Assembly: GCA_024234735.1 (NCBI GenBank)
Contig: JACKNV010000007.1
Span: 1 to 64,000 of the forward strand
Reading direction: 5' to 3'
From: Pseudomonadales bacterium
Lineage (GTDB): Bacteria > Pseudomonadota > Gammaproteobacteria > Pseudomonadales > Halieaceae
Length of the DNA stretch: 64,000 nt
This document shows positions 44,654 to 53,408 of the stretch, piece by piece. The notes beneath the pieces were generated by a model. That model had not been told where the DNA came from. It was given only the letters and a program-made list of their open reading frames with translations, and made no database searches. A program made the translations under genes and the position numbers. Numbering within the stretch: position 1 is the first letter of the stretch; every line of letters starts with the position of its first letter.

Positions 44654-46540
44654 CTACTCCAGGTAAAGCGCCAGGGTTTGTTGTTGGCCCACCGTCAATT
44701 GCCCCTGCTCCTGCATCTGCAGCAACGTCGTCCTGACGGCATTTATCTCCGCCACTTTACCCAAAGCACTGACAAAATGCAGCTTCATCAATAGCCCCTG
44801 CGGGTCAGCGGGCGCCATCTGCAGGAACCGGTCCACGTAGGCGTTGGCGTAATCCCAGCGTTGCAGGGTGTTCTCCAGCAGGGCCAGTGCCAGGTACATG
44901 TTGGCGGATGCGGTGGCGGGAGAGTCCTCGCCCAGAAAAATTTCCACCAGGCGATCAGCCAGGCCAAGGCGGTCGAATCCCGGGCACTTGTTATCCTGCA
45001 ACATGCGCACCAGGGTGTGCAGGGTATCAACGGAGCCAAAAGGACGCTCGGGGTTTTCGCTCCCGAGCCGCTGCAGTTGCAGCGGCGTCACAGGCTCATT
45101 GGCGATACAGGCCAGCGCCAGGTCCCGAATGTCGTGATCACCGCCACGCTCTCCTGTGACATTGACCCTGTAGGCCCTGGCCGAAAACTCCCTGGCGGCA
45201 GCAAACTGTCCCAGGCTGGCCATCTGCACTGCCATATCGGCATTGGCCCGGAAAGAATCGGGGTGGCCATTCAAATGATGCAGTATGAGCAGCGGGCGAC
45301 TGGACCAGATCTGCACCTGGGAACTGGTAAGCGATAACAGCCATGCAACATAGCAGCCCACAATCACCAGCAGCGGTGGCCGGACTTCAGGCCAACGCTC
45401 GACACAGAAAGAGAACAGTACCCCCACCAGTAGAAACAGCCCTATCCCGGGAAAATAATTGCGGTGCTCGAAGTACAACTCCAGCGGAAAGACCGTCGAC
45501 TCTATGCTGTGCCCGACCAGGAACCAGGCCACCCCCAGCACAAGGTAGCGGCCCCGTTTCCAGAAAAGCGATGACAGCAGGATTGCCAGCAATCCGGCCC
45601 AGGCAAGCAAGGCATAGAGAGTGACTGGCGGCTGGTCGATAGACCCGGAAACGGTAACATCGTCATGGTAAAGACCCATGCCGAAAAGATCCGGTGCGAA
45701 AATCTGTGCAGCGTAATCCCAGACGATACGGCTCTCGGTGAGCAGCCGCTCCTCGAGGGTAAAATGTCGCCGCTCAAAGCCGTTTGCCAGATCGCTGTAA
45801 CTTGCCATCAGGTAGGCACATACACCTACAAAGCCCAAGCCGATCAATGTCTGGGTAAGGCGCTCAAGCCACACCAACTTCTGACCGTTCGGGCCAGCGA
45901 ACTGAAACCAGAGAGCCTCGACAAGCAGGATTACCGGTATAACGACGATAGCGTTTTCCTTGGCGAAAACAGCCAGCAAGGCACTTCCCGCAGTGAGCGC
46001 CAACAGTATCACAGAGACTTTGCCACCCAGGAGTTTCAGCCGCCACTCAATATAACCAATGCAGGTCAACAGCATGAATGTGGTACTGAGCATAGCCATT
46101 CGCTGCACGATATAAAGCACGGTGCTGACGTACAGTGGCGAGAGCAGCCAGCCCCCCGCCAACAACACCGCCATCCAGCGGTAACCAGGGGCCTGGATAT
46201 ATTCAAAGAGCAACCAGAAAAACCAGGCAAGCAACACACCATTGAACAGGTGCAGGACAATATTCGTCTTTTTGCTGGTTGCCGCGGTTCCGTCGAGAAA
46301 CAGCCTTTCCAGCACAAAGCTGGCCATGGAGACCGGCCTGCCGAGGGGGCCGGACCTGTCGCCAAAGATAAAGTCCCAGGCCAGCTCGGGATTCTCTCTC
46401 AGGTCCTCGATAACCAGCACGCTGGAGCGATCATCGAGAAGTGCGGGCCCTGTAGTTCCAGGCCAGTATGCCCAACCCGCCACCAACACCAGCAGTAACA
46501 GCAGCACCAGAGGCAAAGTCACGGACAAACGTTCAGTCAC
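44654..46540 (-). CDS. GT-C-like membrane protein with helical-repeat tail, copy 1
   Basis: A 628-residue protein. About ten membrane helices in residues 1-400 are followed by a soluble helical C-terminus (about 400-628) resembling tetratricopeptide repeats. The first periplasmic loop has LLDDRSSV near residue 35, an Asp-Asp pair in the position of the GT-C catalytic acid. EHRNYFPG near residue 365 and GMGLYHDDVTVSG near 290 are shared with the next gene. It resembles TMTC/PMT-type protein O-glycosyltransferases in layout. Enzyme activity and sugar are inference. Confidence 0.7.
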   Translation of the reverse strand: MTERLSVTLPLVLLLLLVLVAGWAYWPGTTGPALLDDRSSVLVIEDLRENPELAWDFIFGDRSGPLGRPVSMASFVLERLFLDGTAATSKKTNIVLHLFNGVLLAWFFWLLFEYIQAPGYRWMAVLLAGGWLLSPLYVSTVLYIVQRMAMLSTTFMLLTCIGYIEWRLKLLGGKVSVILLALTAGSALLAVFAKENAIVVIPVILLVEALWFQFAGPNGQKLVWLERLTQTLIGLGFVGVCAYLMASYSDLANGFERRHFTLEERLLTESRIVWDYAAQIFAPDLFGMGLYHDDVTVSGSIDQPPVTLYALLAWAGLLAILLSSLFWKRGRYLVLGVAWFLVGHSIESTVFPLELYFEHRNYFPGIGLFLLVGVLFSFCVERWPEVRPPLLVIVGCYVAWLLSLTSSQVQIWSSRPLLILHHLNGHPDSFRANADMAVQMASLGQFAAAREFSARAYRVNVTGERGGDHDIRDLALACIANEPVTPLQLQRLGSENPERPFGSVDTLHTLVRMLQDNKCPGFDRLGLADRLVEIFLGEDSPATASANMYLALALLENTLQRWDYANAYVDRFLQMAPADPQGLLMKLHFVSALGKVAEINAVRTTLLQMQEQGQLTVGQQQTLALYLE

Positions 46541-48494
46541 CGCTCGCCTCCGATACGGTATCGGGCACCTCGAACAGGTCTTTCAACTGCAGTAGATGGT
46601 AGCGGCCGGGATCATTCAACAGCCATAGACGGGCGTAAGAATACATTCCGGCTATATCGGGCACCCGTGACTGCTCGTAGATCATCTGATAATAAAACCA
46701 GGCATCGCCCGGCGCGAGTTCCAGGCCCCGCTGCAACAGTACCAAGAGCTCGGATTGATCTGCACCCAACGCCGACAGGTACTGGTAACGATAACGCACT
46801 AAATCAGTTGAATCCGGGTACCGTTCCGCCAGTTGGTCTAGCAACGCCAACACTACCGCACTATCGACCTGATCGACATCGGCAGCGAACAGGCCAACGA
46901 GCATTTCCAGGGCATTCCAGTCGGAGGGTTGCATCGTCCTGGTTTCAAGTAATTGCTCCAGTCGCGCAAGCCAGTCCACCTGCTCCTGCATCTGGGTAAA
47001 ATAGCGATTATCGAGATAATACAGCATCACCAGCGCCGCAACGTCCCGATTGTTGGTCTGGTACATGCGTTCAAAATAATGACGAGACAACAAGAGCGCC
47101 TCCGCTTGCTCGTATTCGCCCAAACCCTGCGACTCGCCGCGTCGATAGTGCCGCAGCAGTGCGTTTGCGTAGAAATAGTTGGAGCGCGAGGACTGCGGAT
47201 GGTTGGCAAGGTTGCTCTGGGCCAGCAGCAACTCGTCCGACCAGCTCTGCACCCGCAGGAACGACAGCACCACCAGCACCACCAGCACTCCCGCTATCGG
47301 ATACCAGACACCGACCTTGGCACTGTTGGCTATCGGAACGACCACGAACCACGCCAGCAACAGGCAGATCAGCATCCCAGGTAGGTAGTTGCGGTGCTCG
47401 TAGACCATTTCCAGCGGCAACAGGGTGGATTCCATGCTGTGGCCGACCAGATAGAACAACAGCGCCAGCAGCAGTAACGGAAAACGCTTCCTGAACACGA
47501 CAGCCAGCGCGCCTGCCAGCCCCCAGGCCGCCAGCGCCAGGCCGGTCGTCCAAGGCGCCAGCAACCCGGTGGACAGGGCTATGTCGTCGTGCTGGAACCC
47601 CATATCCCCGATATTGGGGACACACAGCCAACCCAGGTAACGCCACAACAACCGACCCTGGGTCAGGAGGCGCTCTTCGAGGGTGAACTCGCGTGCCGCA
47701 TACCCACCCACCAGATTCTCGGGTGCCACCACAAGCAGCACGAGCACCAGAACCACGGGGAATACCAGCGCCAGCCAACCCACTCGAGCCAGCCAGGGCT
47801 TCGGCCGCCCGGCCCAGATACCGCGAAAAATACATACCTCCAGCACCACGACCAGCCAGGGCAGCAGGGCACCATTTTCCTTGGACAGTACCGCTGCCAA
47901 CGTCAGCAGCAGCACCCACAACGCGGCGGCCATCAGATCTCCGGCAGACGCCCCGGATTGCGCCCAGCGCTGTCGGTAATGCATAAAAACCAGCAGCCCG
48001 GCCACCACGAACAAGGTGGAAAGCTGCGCCATGCGTTGCACCGCATACAGTACTGTCGATACATTGAGCGGGTGCAGCAACCAGATGGCAGCGGCCGTCA
48101 ACGCCACCAACCGCCGAGTATATAAATCGGCCCCCCCGGCAAGCGCCGCCAATATCGACATGCAAAGAAAGTAGAGCAGCGCAGCGACTGCAATGTGAAT
48201 CGCCAGATTGACCGCCTTGAGCCCAGCAGGTGAAAAGTCGCCGGTGACGACGTGGTTGGCAGCGAAAGTGAGCATGGTGACAGGGCGCCGCAGCGGGCCC
48301 GACCCGGAGCTCAGGGCGGCGACCCGCCACTCGTCCAGCACGTCGCCCTCGATCTGTACCAGCGGATTACCCGACAGGGCTGGCTGGTCGTCAAACAGCA
48401 AAGGCCCGGACAGACCGGGCAGGTATATCAGTATGGCGGCTAGCAGTAGCAGCAGGCCTGCGGCGAGCTGTGAACGCAAGGTTGCTCCCTTCAT
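46533..48494 (-). CDS. GT-C-like membrane protein with helical-repeat tail, copy 2
   Basis: A 653-residue paralogue of the preceding protein. It keeps LLFDDQPAL near residue 33, LRRPVTMLTF near 68, GDMGFQHDDIALSTGL near 295 and EHRNYLPGM near 370, and ends in about 240 soluble residues with helical repeats. It overlaps the other copy by 8 bases and lies about 100 bases downstream of the pilin gene, across a terminator. Two diverged copies suggest different acceptors or successive sugars. Confidence 0.7.
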   Translation of the reverse strand: MKGATLRSQLAAGLLLLLAAILIYLPGLSGPLLFDDQPALSGNPLVQIEGDVLDEWRVAALSSGSGPLRRPVTMLTFAANHVVTGDFSPAGLKAVNLAIHIAVAALLYFLCMSILAALAGGADLYTRRLVALTAAAIWLLHPLNVSTVLYAVQRMAQLSTLFVVAGLLVFMHYRQRWAQSGASAGDLMAAALWVLLLTLAAVLSKENGALLPWLVVVLEVCIFRGIWAGRPKPWLARVGWLALVFPVVLVLVLLVVAPENLVGGYAAREFTLEERLLTQGRLLWRYLGWLCVPNIGDMGFQHDDIALSTGLLAPWTTGLALAAWGLAGALAVVFRKRFPLLLLALLFYLVGHSMESTLLPLEMVYEHRNYLPGMLICLLLAWFVVVPIANSAKVGVWYPIAGVLVVLVVLSFLRVQSWSDELLLAQSNLANHPQSSRSNYFYANALLRHYRRGESQGLGEYEQAEALLLSRHYFERMYQTNNRDVAALVMLYYLDNRYFTQMQEQVDWLARLEQLLETRTMQPSDWNALEMLVGLFAADVDQVDSAVVLALLDQLAERYPDSTDLVRYRYQYLSALGADQSELLVLLQRGLELAPGDAWFYYQMIYEQSRVPDIAGMYSYARLWLLNDPGRYHLLQLKDLFEVPDTVSEASGD

Positions 48495-48547
48495 CGTTGT
48501 CAGCGCAAAAGACCGGCCTGTCGCCAGGGTAGTTCCGAAAACAGAAA

Positions 48548-48573
48548 CAAAAAAAGCCCGGTATGACCGGGCT
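48548..48573 (-). terminator. Rho-independent terminator of the pilin gene
   Basis: On the minus strand, AGCCCGGT and ACCGGGCT form an 8-bp stem (48555-48573) followed by a run of T. It begins 19 bases after the pilin stop and would give a short pilin transcript with some read-through to the GT-C genes. Confidence 0.9.
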
Positions 48574-48591
48574 ATTCAATTCGTATCTACA

Positions 48592-49056
48592 CTAGCCGCG
48601 ACAGTTGGCGGGCAGATACTTGGCAGGCATATCATTGGCGCCAGAGGTATCACCCGGCTTGCAAACCCAGCGCAGCACCCGGCCGGAATCGGTGTAGCCG
48701 GAAAGGGCGAAGTAGGCATCCGCCGACGCACCCGGGATCTGCTCAAAGTTTATTTGTGCTGCAATGATGGGCTCGCCAGAGGTTGAGGTGTACTTGACAG
48801 ATGCCACGATTTCAGTGTTCGGATTGGAATTAAAGCCGGCTGTTGTTGCGTTAGTTGGCATGTAGCCGTTAGCCGCGTAGTACTCCGCAATACTGGTCTT
48901 GGCCTCTGCCAGGTTGGCCAGCGCCTCGGACATCTTGGCCCGCACCGTGTAGTCCTGATAGGCCGGCAGCGCGATGGCGGCCAGGATGCCGACGATCGCG
49001 ATCACGATCATCAATTCGATAAGGGTAAAACCCTGTTGTTTCTTCTGGATGTTCAT
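48592..49056 (-). CDS. pilA: Type IV major pilin
   Basis: A 154-residue type IVa pilin. The leader is short (MNIQKKQQG), cleaved before FTLIELMIVIAIVGILAAIA with Glu at +5. A C-terminal cysteine pair (WVCKPGD and PANCRG) closes the D-loop. The ATG matches pilin family starts; the frame runs upstream without pilin features. Transcription is probably sigma54-driven (49144-49160). The Ser/Thr-rich middle (TNATTAGFNS, KYTSTSGEP) offers possible glycosylation sites for the neighbouring transferases. Confidence 0.96.
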   Translation of the reverse strand: MNIQKKQQGFTLIELMIVIAIVGILAAIALPAYQDYTVRAKMSEALANLAEAKTSIAEYYAANGYMPTNATTAGFNSNPNTEIVASVKYTSTSGEPIIAAQINFEQIPGASADAYFALSGYTDSGRVLRWVCKPGDTSGANDMPAKYLPANCRG

Positions 49057-49143
49057 AATGCATTTCCCCTGAGTGGAAGTTGTTTCACTATCGGCGCCGC
49101 CGCGCTCTGCGCAGTTCGCACCAGCCAGTTGCACAAAGGATAC

Positions 49144-49160
49144 AGCAACAGGTGTGCCAA
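49144..49160 (-). promoter_or_regulatory. Sigma54 promoter of pilA
   Basis: Read on the minus strand the site is TTGGCACACCTGTTGCT. The GG and GC elements are 12 bases apart, an almost perfect -24/-12 match. Transcription would begin near 49132, about 75 bases before the pilin start. PilR is the usual activator of such promoters; pilSR are not in this window. Confidence 0.88.
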
Positions 49161-49278
49161 CTCTCCAAAAAACTTTCGCCGTTTAAATATTATTGTTATT
49201 TTTCAATTAGTTAAAAAACCCCCACCACACAAACCCCGACGTACTCCAGCGCCATCTCCCAACACAGACCTACGCAAG

Positions 49279-49322
49279 CTGACAATTTTTGTCAGGGTCC
49301 GCCAGCCCGCGTCAGCTGTCAC
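49279..49322 (-). promoter_or_regulatory. Candidate activator (PilR-type) site upstream of pilA
   Basis: CTGACA and TGTCAG form an inverted repeat (49279-49295) and GTCAGCTGTCAC follows at 49311-49322. Repeated TGTC/GACA elements resemble PilR sites of Pseudomonas. They lie about 150-190 bases before the predicted start, a normal enhancer distance. An AT-rich tract between (about 49180-49215) could bend the DNA. Confidence 0.4.
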
Positions 49323-49520
49323 CCCTTCTGGAATGCCAGCCAACAGCACCTCACCGGGGCAACCCCAGCAGATTCAGGCAAAATCGCAATATTAACGGCA
49401 ATAAAGCCATTTAGTGCAGGCACAGCACTAGGAGCCGGCCCGGCGGCTGGGTATACTCGATCCATTCGATAAAACAAGGTGTTACCGGGTATTTGCACCT
49501 GCAGTAGGGGCGTGGCGCAG

Positions 49521-51242
49521 ATGAATGAAAAAGCGATAGGGCAACTCAGCGGGCTGGCCGGGCGGCTGGTGGCGGAGGGGTTGATCGAAGCCCAGGCTGC
49601 ATCGCAGGCGCAGAAAGACGCCTCGCTGGAGCGCATGCCCTACGTCCAGTACCTGGTGGAAAAAAAGGGCGTGAACAGCCAGCGCCTGGCGGAAGTCGCC
49701 TCCCAGGAGTTCGGCGTACCCCTGTTCGACATCGACGCCTTCAACCTGACGTTCCTGCCCGATGGCCTGGTGGATACCGCGCTGGTCACCAAGCACCATG
49801 CCCTGCCGCTGTTCCGCCGCGGCAACCGCCTGTTCATCGCCGTGTCCGATCCCACCAACCTGGCGGCGCTGGACGAGATCAAGTTCCACACCGGCATCAA
49901 TACCGACGGCGTGCTGATCGAGGAAAACGCCCTCAGCAAGGCAATTGCCCGCTGGGTGGACTCCCAGGACCAGCTCGCCGATGGCCTGGAGGATCTGGAC
50001 TCCTCCGACCTGGACGATATCGACGTCTCCGCGGTAAAGGAAGGTGGCGAGGGTGAGGAAGGCGGCAGCGAGGGCGTCGACGAAACCCCGATCGTGCGCT
50101 TCGTCAACAAGGTGCTGATCGACGCCATCAAGCAGGGCGCCTCGGATATCCACTTCGAGCCCTACGAAAAGAACTACCGGGTGCGATTTCGTACCGACGG
50201 CATTCTGCGCGAGATCGTGCGCCCGCCGCGGAACCTGGCGCCGCGCCTGTCGGCGCGCCTCAAGGTGATGTCGCAGATGGATATCTCCGAACGGCGCATA
50301 CCCCAGGACGGCCGCATCCAGATGAAGCTGTCGCGCAACCGCGCCATCGACTTCCGGGTCAATACCCTGCCCACCCTGTTCGGCGAAAAGATCGTGTTGC
50401 GGATACTCGACCCCACCAGCGCGCAGATGGGCATCGACGCCCTGGGTTACGAGCCGGACCAGAAAGAGATGTACCTCAAGGCGCTGAACCGGCCACAGGG
50501 CATGATCCTGGTGACCGGCCCCACGGGCTCGGGTAAAACGGTCTCGCTGTACACCGGCCTCAACATCCTCAACACCGCGGAGCGCAATATCTCCACGGCG
50601 GAGGACCCGGTGGAGATCAACCTGGAGGGGGTCAACCAGGTGCACGTGAACCCCAAGGTGGGGCTCAATTTCGCCGAAGCCCTGCGCTCCTTCCTGCGCC
50701 AGGACCCGGACATCATCATGGTGGGGGAGATTCGCGACCTGGAAACGGCGGAGATCGCCATCAAGGCGGCGCAGACCGGCCACCTGGTGCTGTCCACCCT
50801 GCACACCAACAGCGCCGCGGAAACCATCACCCGGATGCTCAACATGGGCGTGCCGGCCTTCAACCTGGCGACCTCGGTCAACCTCATCATTGCCCAGCGC
50901 CTTGCCCGGCGCCTGTGCAAGGAGTGCAGCGAGCCGGCGGACATCCCCCGCGAAGCGCTGCTGAAGATGGGGTTTACCGAGGAGCTGCTGGCCACCGCCA
51001 CCATCAAGCAGGCAGTGGGCTGCAGCCAGTGCAAGGACGGCTACAAGGGGCGGGTGGGTATTTACGAGGTGGTGCCGGTTACCCAGGCCATCGCCCGCAT
51101 GGTCATGGAGGAGGGGAACTCCATGGACATCCACAACCAGGCCAGGGCCGAGGGCTTCAATGACCTGCGAACTTCCGCACTGCTGAAGGTCGCCCAGGGG
51201 CTCACCAGCCTTGAAGAGGCCAGCCGGATAACAGTAGATTAG
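49521..51242 (+). CDS. pilB: Type IV pilus assembly ATPase
   Basis: A 573-residue hexameric ATPase that powers pilus extension. The N-terminal MshEN-like region covers about residues 1-160; Walker A is GPTGSGKTVSLYTG near residue 333, with DIIMVGEIRDLETAEIA near 400 and zinc cysteines LCKEC and CSQC near 475-510. I chose the second in-frame Met (MNEKAIGQLSG); the frame begins 14 codons earlier. First gene of pilB-pilC-pilD-coaE. Confidence 0.96.
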   Translation: MNEKAIGQLSGLAGRLVAEGLIEAQAASQAQKDASLERMPYVQYLVEKKGVNSQRLAEVASQEFGVPLFDIDAFNLTFLPDGLVDTALVTKHHALPLFRRGNRLFIAVSDPTNLAALDEIKFHTGINTDGVLIEENALSKAIARWVDSQDQLADGLEDLDSSDLDDIDVSAVKEGGEGEEGGSEGVDETPIVRFVNKVLIDAIKQGASDIHFEPYEKNYRVRFRTDGILREIVRPPRNLAPRLSARLKVMSQMDISERRIPQDGRIQMKLSRNRAIDFRVNTLPTLFGEKIVLRILDPTSAQMGIDALGYEPDQKEMYLKALNRPQGMILVTGPTGSGKTVSLYTGLNILNTAERNISTAEDPVEINLEGVNQVHVNPKVGLNFAEALRSFLRQDPDIIMVGEIRDLETAEIAIKAAQTGHLVLSTLHTNSAAETITRMLNMGVPAFNLATSVNLIIAQRLARRLCKECSEPADIPREALLKMGFTEELLATATIKQAVGCSQCKDGYKGRVGIYEVVPVTQAIARMVMEEGNSMDIHNQARAEGFNDLRTSALLKVAQGLTSLEEASRITVD

Positions 51243-51293
51243 CTTTGATAACAGCGTACCCGGGGCCAACCCGGGACAGGGACGGATAGCACT

Positions 51294-52514
51294 ATGGCTA
51301 CAAGCGCAGCAAGAAACGACACCTTTGTCTGGAACGGCATCGACAGGTCCGGGCGCAGCAGCACCGGCGAAATACGCGCCGCCACTCCTGCCATGGCCAA
51401 GGCCCAGCTGCGACGCCAGGGCATCCAGCCGAAAAACGTCAGGAAAAAGTCCAAGCCGCTGTTCGGCGGCCAGGGCAAGCCGATCAAGCCGGCGGATATC
51501 GCCGTGTTCACCCGGCAGCTGGCGACGATGCTCAAGGCCGGCGTGCCGCTGGTACAGAGTTTCGACATCGTTGCGGAAGGGGCCGAGAAACCCCGGATGA
51601 AGGAACTGGTCAGCAATGTCAGGAACGACGTGGCCTCGGGCAGCGGCCTGGCGCCTTCCCTGGCCAAGTACCCGCGGCTGTTCGATGACCTGTTCTGCAG
51701 CCTGGTCGCCTCCGGCGAGGACTCCGGTACCCTGGAAACCATGCTCGACCGGGTGGCGACCTACAAGGAAAAAACCGAGCAGCTCAAGGCCAAGATCAAA
51801 AAGGCCCTGACCTACCCTACCGCGGTTGTCGTGGTCGCCATCGTGGTAACCGCCATTCTGCTGATCAAGGTCGTGCCCCAGTTTGCTGAGACGTTCCGCA
51901 GTTTCGGCTCCGACCTGCCCGCTTTCACCCTGTTCGTGCTGCATATCTCCAATTTCGTGCAGAAATGGTGGTTCGTGATCCTGCTGATGATCGTCGCCGC
52001 GATCTTCCTGTTTCGCGAGGCCAAGCTGCGCTCGGTCAAGTTTGCGGAGTTTCTCGACCGCCTGATCCTGCGCGCACCGATTTTCGGCGCCATCGTACAC
52101 GACTCGGTTATCGCCCGCTTCTCCCGCACCCTGGCCACCACCTTCGCGGCGGGGGTGCCGCTGGTGGATGCCCTGGAGTCCACCGCCGGAGCTGCCGGCA
52201 ACTCGGTCTATGCCAAGGCCATCCGCCAGATAAAGGACGATGTGACCTCCGGCTCGACGCTGTATTCATCTACCAAGGCAACGGGGCTGTTTCCCAATAT
52301 GCTACTGCAGATGATGTCCATCGGTGAGGAATCCGGCGCCCTGGACGAGATGCTGGACAAGGTCGCGAACCACTACGAGGAGGCCGTGGACAATGCGGTT
52401 GACAGCCTCAGCTCCCTGATGGAGCCGATGATCATGGCGATCCTCGGGGTGCTGGTGGGCGGACTGATGGTCGCCATGTACCTGCCCATCTTCATGCTCG
52501 GGTCGGTTATCTAG
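51294..52514 (+). CDS. pilC: Type IV pilus inner-membrane platform protein
   Basis: A 406-residue protein with two T2SSF domains (about 70-195 and 275-395) and three membrane helices. It opens with TFVWNGIDRSGRSSTGEI, typical of PilC. It interacts with PilB to add pilin subunits. Lies 51 bases after pilB and is paralogous to GspF. Confidence 0.97.
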   Translation: MATSAARNDTFVWNGIDRSGRSSTGEIRAATPAMAKAQLRRQGIQPKNVRKKSKPLFGGQGKPIKPADIAVFTRQLATMLKAGVPLVQSFDIVAEGAEKPRMKELVSNVRNDVASGSGLAPSLAKYPRLFDDLFCSLVASGEDSGTLETMLDRVATYKEKTEQLKAKIKKALTYPTAVVVVAIVVTAILLIKVVPQFAETFRSFGSDLPAFTLFVLHISNFVQKWWFVILLMIVAAIFLFREAKLRSVKFAEFLDRLILRAPIFGAIVHDSVIARFSRTLATTFAAGVPLVDALESTAGAAGNSVYAKAIRQIKDDVTSGSTLYSSTKATGLFPNMLLQMMSIGEESGALDEMLDKVANHYEEAVDNAVDSLSSLMEPMIMAILGVLVGGLMVAMYLPIFMLGSVI

Positions 52515-52538
52515 GCCAGCCGGCCCGGTCGCTACGAC

Positions 52539-53408
52539 ATGCTGGAAGTGATCAACCAGGTTCCCTGGTTCCTGCCCCTGTGCCTGTTGTGCCTGGGGCT
52601 GGTGGTGGGCAGCTTTCTCAACGTGGTGGTTTACCGCCTGCCGCTGATGATGGAGGCCCGCTGGCGCCGCGACTGCTGCGAACTGCTGGAACTCGAGCAG
52701 GAAAACTCATCGCCGCCCCTCAGCCTGGCGACACCCAACTCCCACTGCCCCCATTGTGGTACCGCCATAAAGCCCTGGCACAACATCCCGGTGCTGAGCT
52801 ATCTGCTGCTGGGCGGCAAATGCGCCGCCTGCCAGACCCGCATTTCCCTGCGCTACCCACTGGTGGAATTGCTCACCGGGCTGCTGACCCTGGCCCTGGC
52901 GTGGTTTTTCACCCTGTCGCCGGCCCTGGGCGGTGCCGTCCTGCTCACCTGGGCGCTGCTGGCCCTGACCCTGATCGATCTCGATCACCAGTTGCTGCCC
53001 GACGATATCACCCTGCCGCTGCTGTGGCTGGGACTGCTGTTCAACCTGGGGAGTACCTACGTCAACCTGGCGGACGCGGTGATCGGCGCCATGGCCGGTT
53101 ATCTGATCCTGTGGAGCGTATACTGGCTGTTCAAGCTCACTACCGGCAGGGAGGGTATGGGATTCGGTGACTTCAAGCTGCTGGCCGCACTCGGGGCCTG
53201 GCTGGGCTGGCAGGCACTGCCGGCGATTATCCTGCTGTCGTCCGTGGTCGGTGCCACCTGCGGTATCGCCCTCATGCTGGCCAAGCGCACGGGGAGGGAA
53301 ACACCGATTCCGTTCGGCCCCTACCTGGCGGCAGCGGGCTGGATCACGCTGCTGTGGGGCGAGGACATTGCCCGGGGTTACCTGAGCATGACCGGGCTGC
53401 AGGGATGA
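52539..53408 (+). CDS. pilD: Prepilin peptidase / N-methyltransferase
   Basis: A 289-residue polytopic aspartic peptidase. The cytoplasmic zinc tetracysteine is HCPHCG and CAACQ near residues 70-100. The catalytic Asp residues lie in LTLIDLDHQLLPDDI near 145 and GMGFGDFKLLAALG near 207. It cleaves and methylates PilA and, since no gspO exists here, most likely the T2SS pseudopilins GspG-K too. It overlaps coaE by 4 bases. Confidence 0.97.
   Translation: MLEVINQVPWFLPLCLLCLGLVVGSFLNVVVYRLPLMMEARWRRDCCELLELEQENSSPPLSLATPNSHCPHCGTAIKPWHNIPVLSYLLLGGKCAACQTRISLRYPLVELLTGLLTLALAWFFTLSPALGGAVLLTWALLALTLIDLDHQLLPDDITLPLLWLGLLFNLGSTYVNLADAVIGAMAGYLILWSVYWLFKLTTGREGMGFGDFKLLAALGAWLGWQALPAIILLSSVVGATCGIALMLAKRTGRETPIPFGPYLAAAGWITLLWGEDIARGYLSMTGLQG

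Noticed and set aside
49452..49457. TATACT before pilB as a promoter
   Set aside because: The -35 position has no resemblance to TTGACA; evidence too thin to list.
49482..52100. Long open frame on the minus strand (872 codons)
   Set aside because: It lies antisense to pilB and pilC, both with full domain signatures; its translation has no recognisable domain and reflects GC-rich codon bias.
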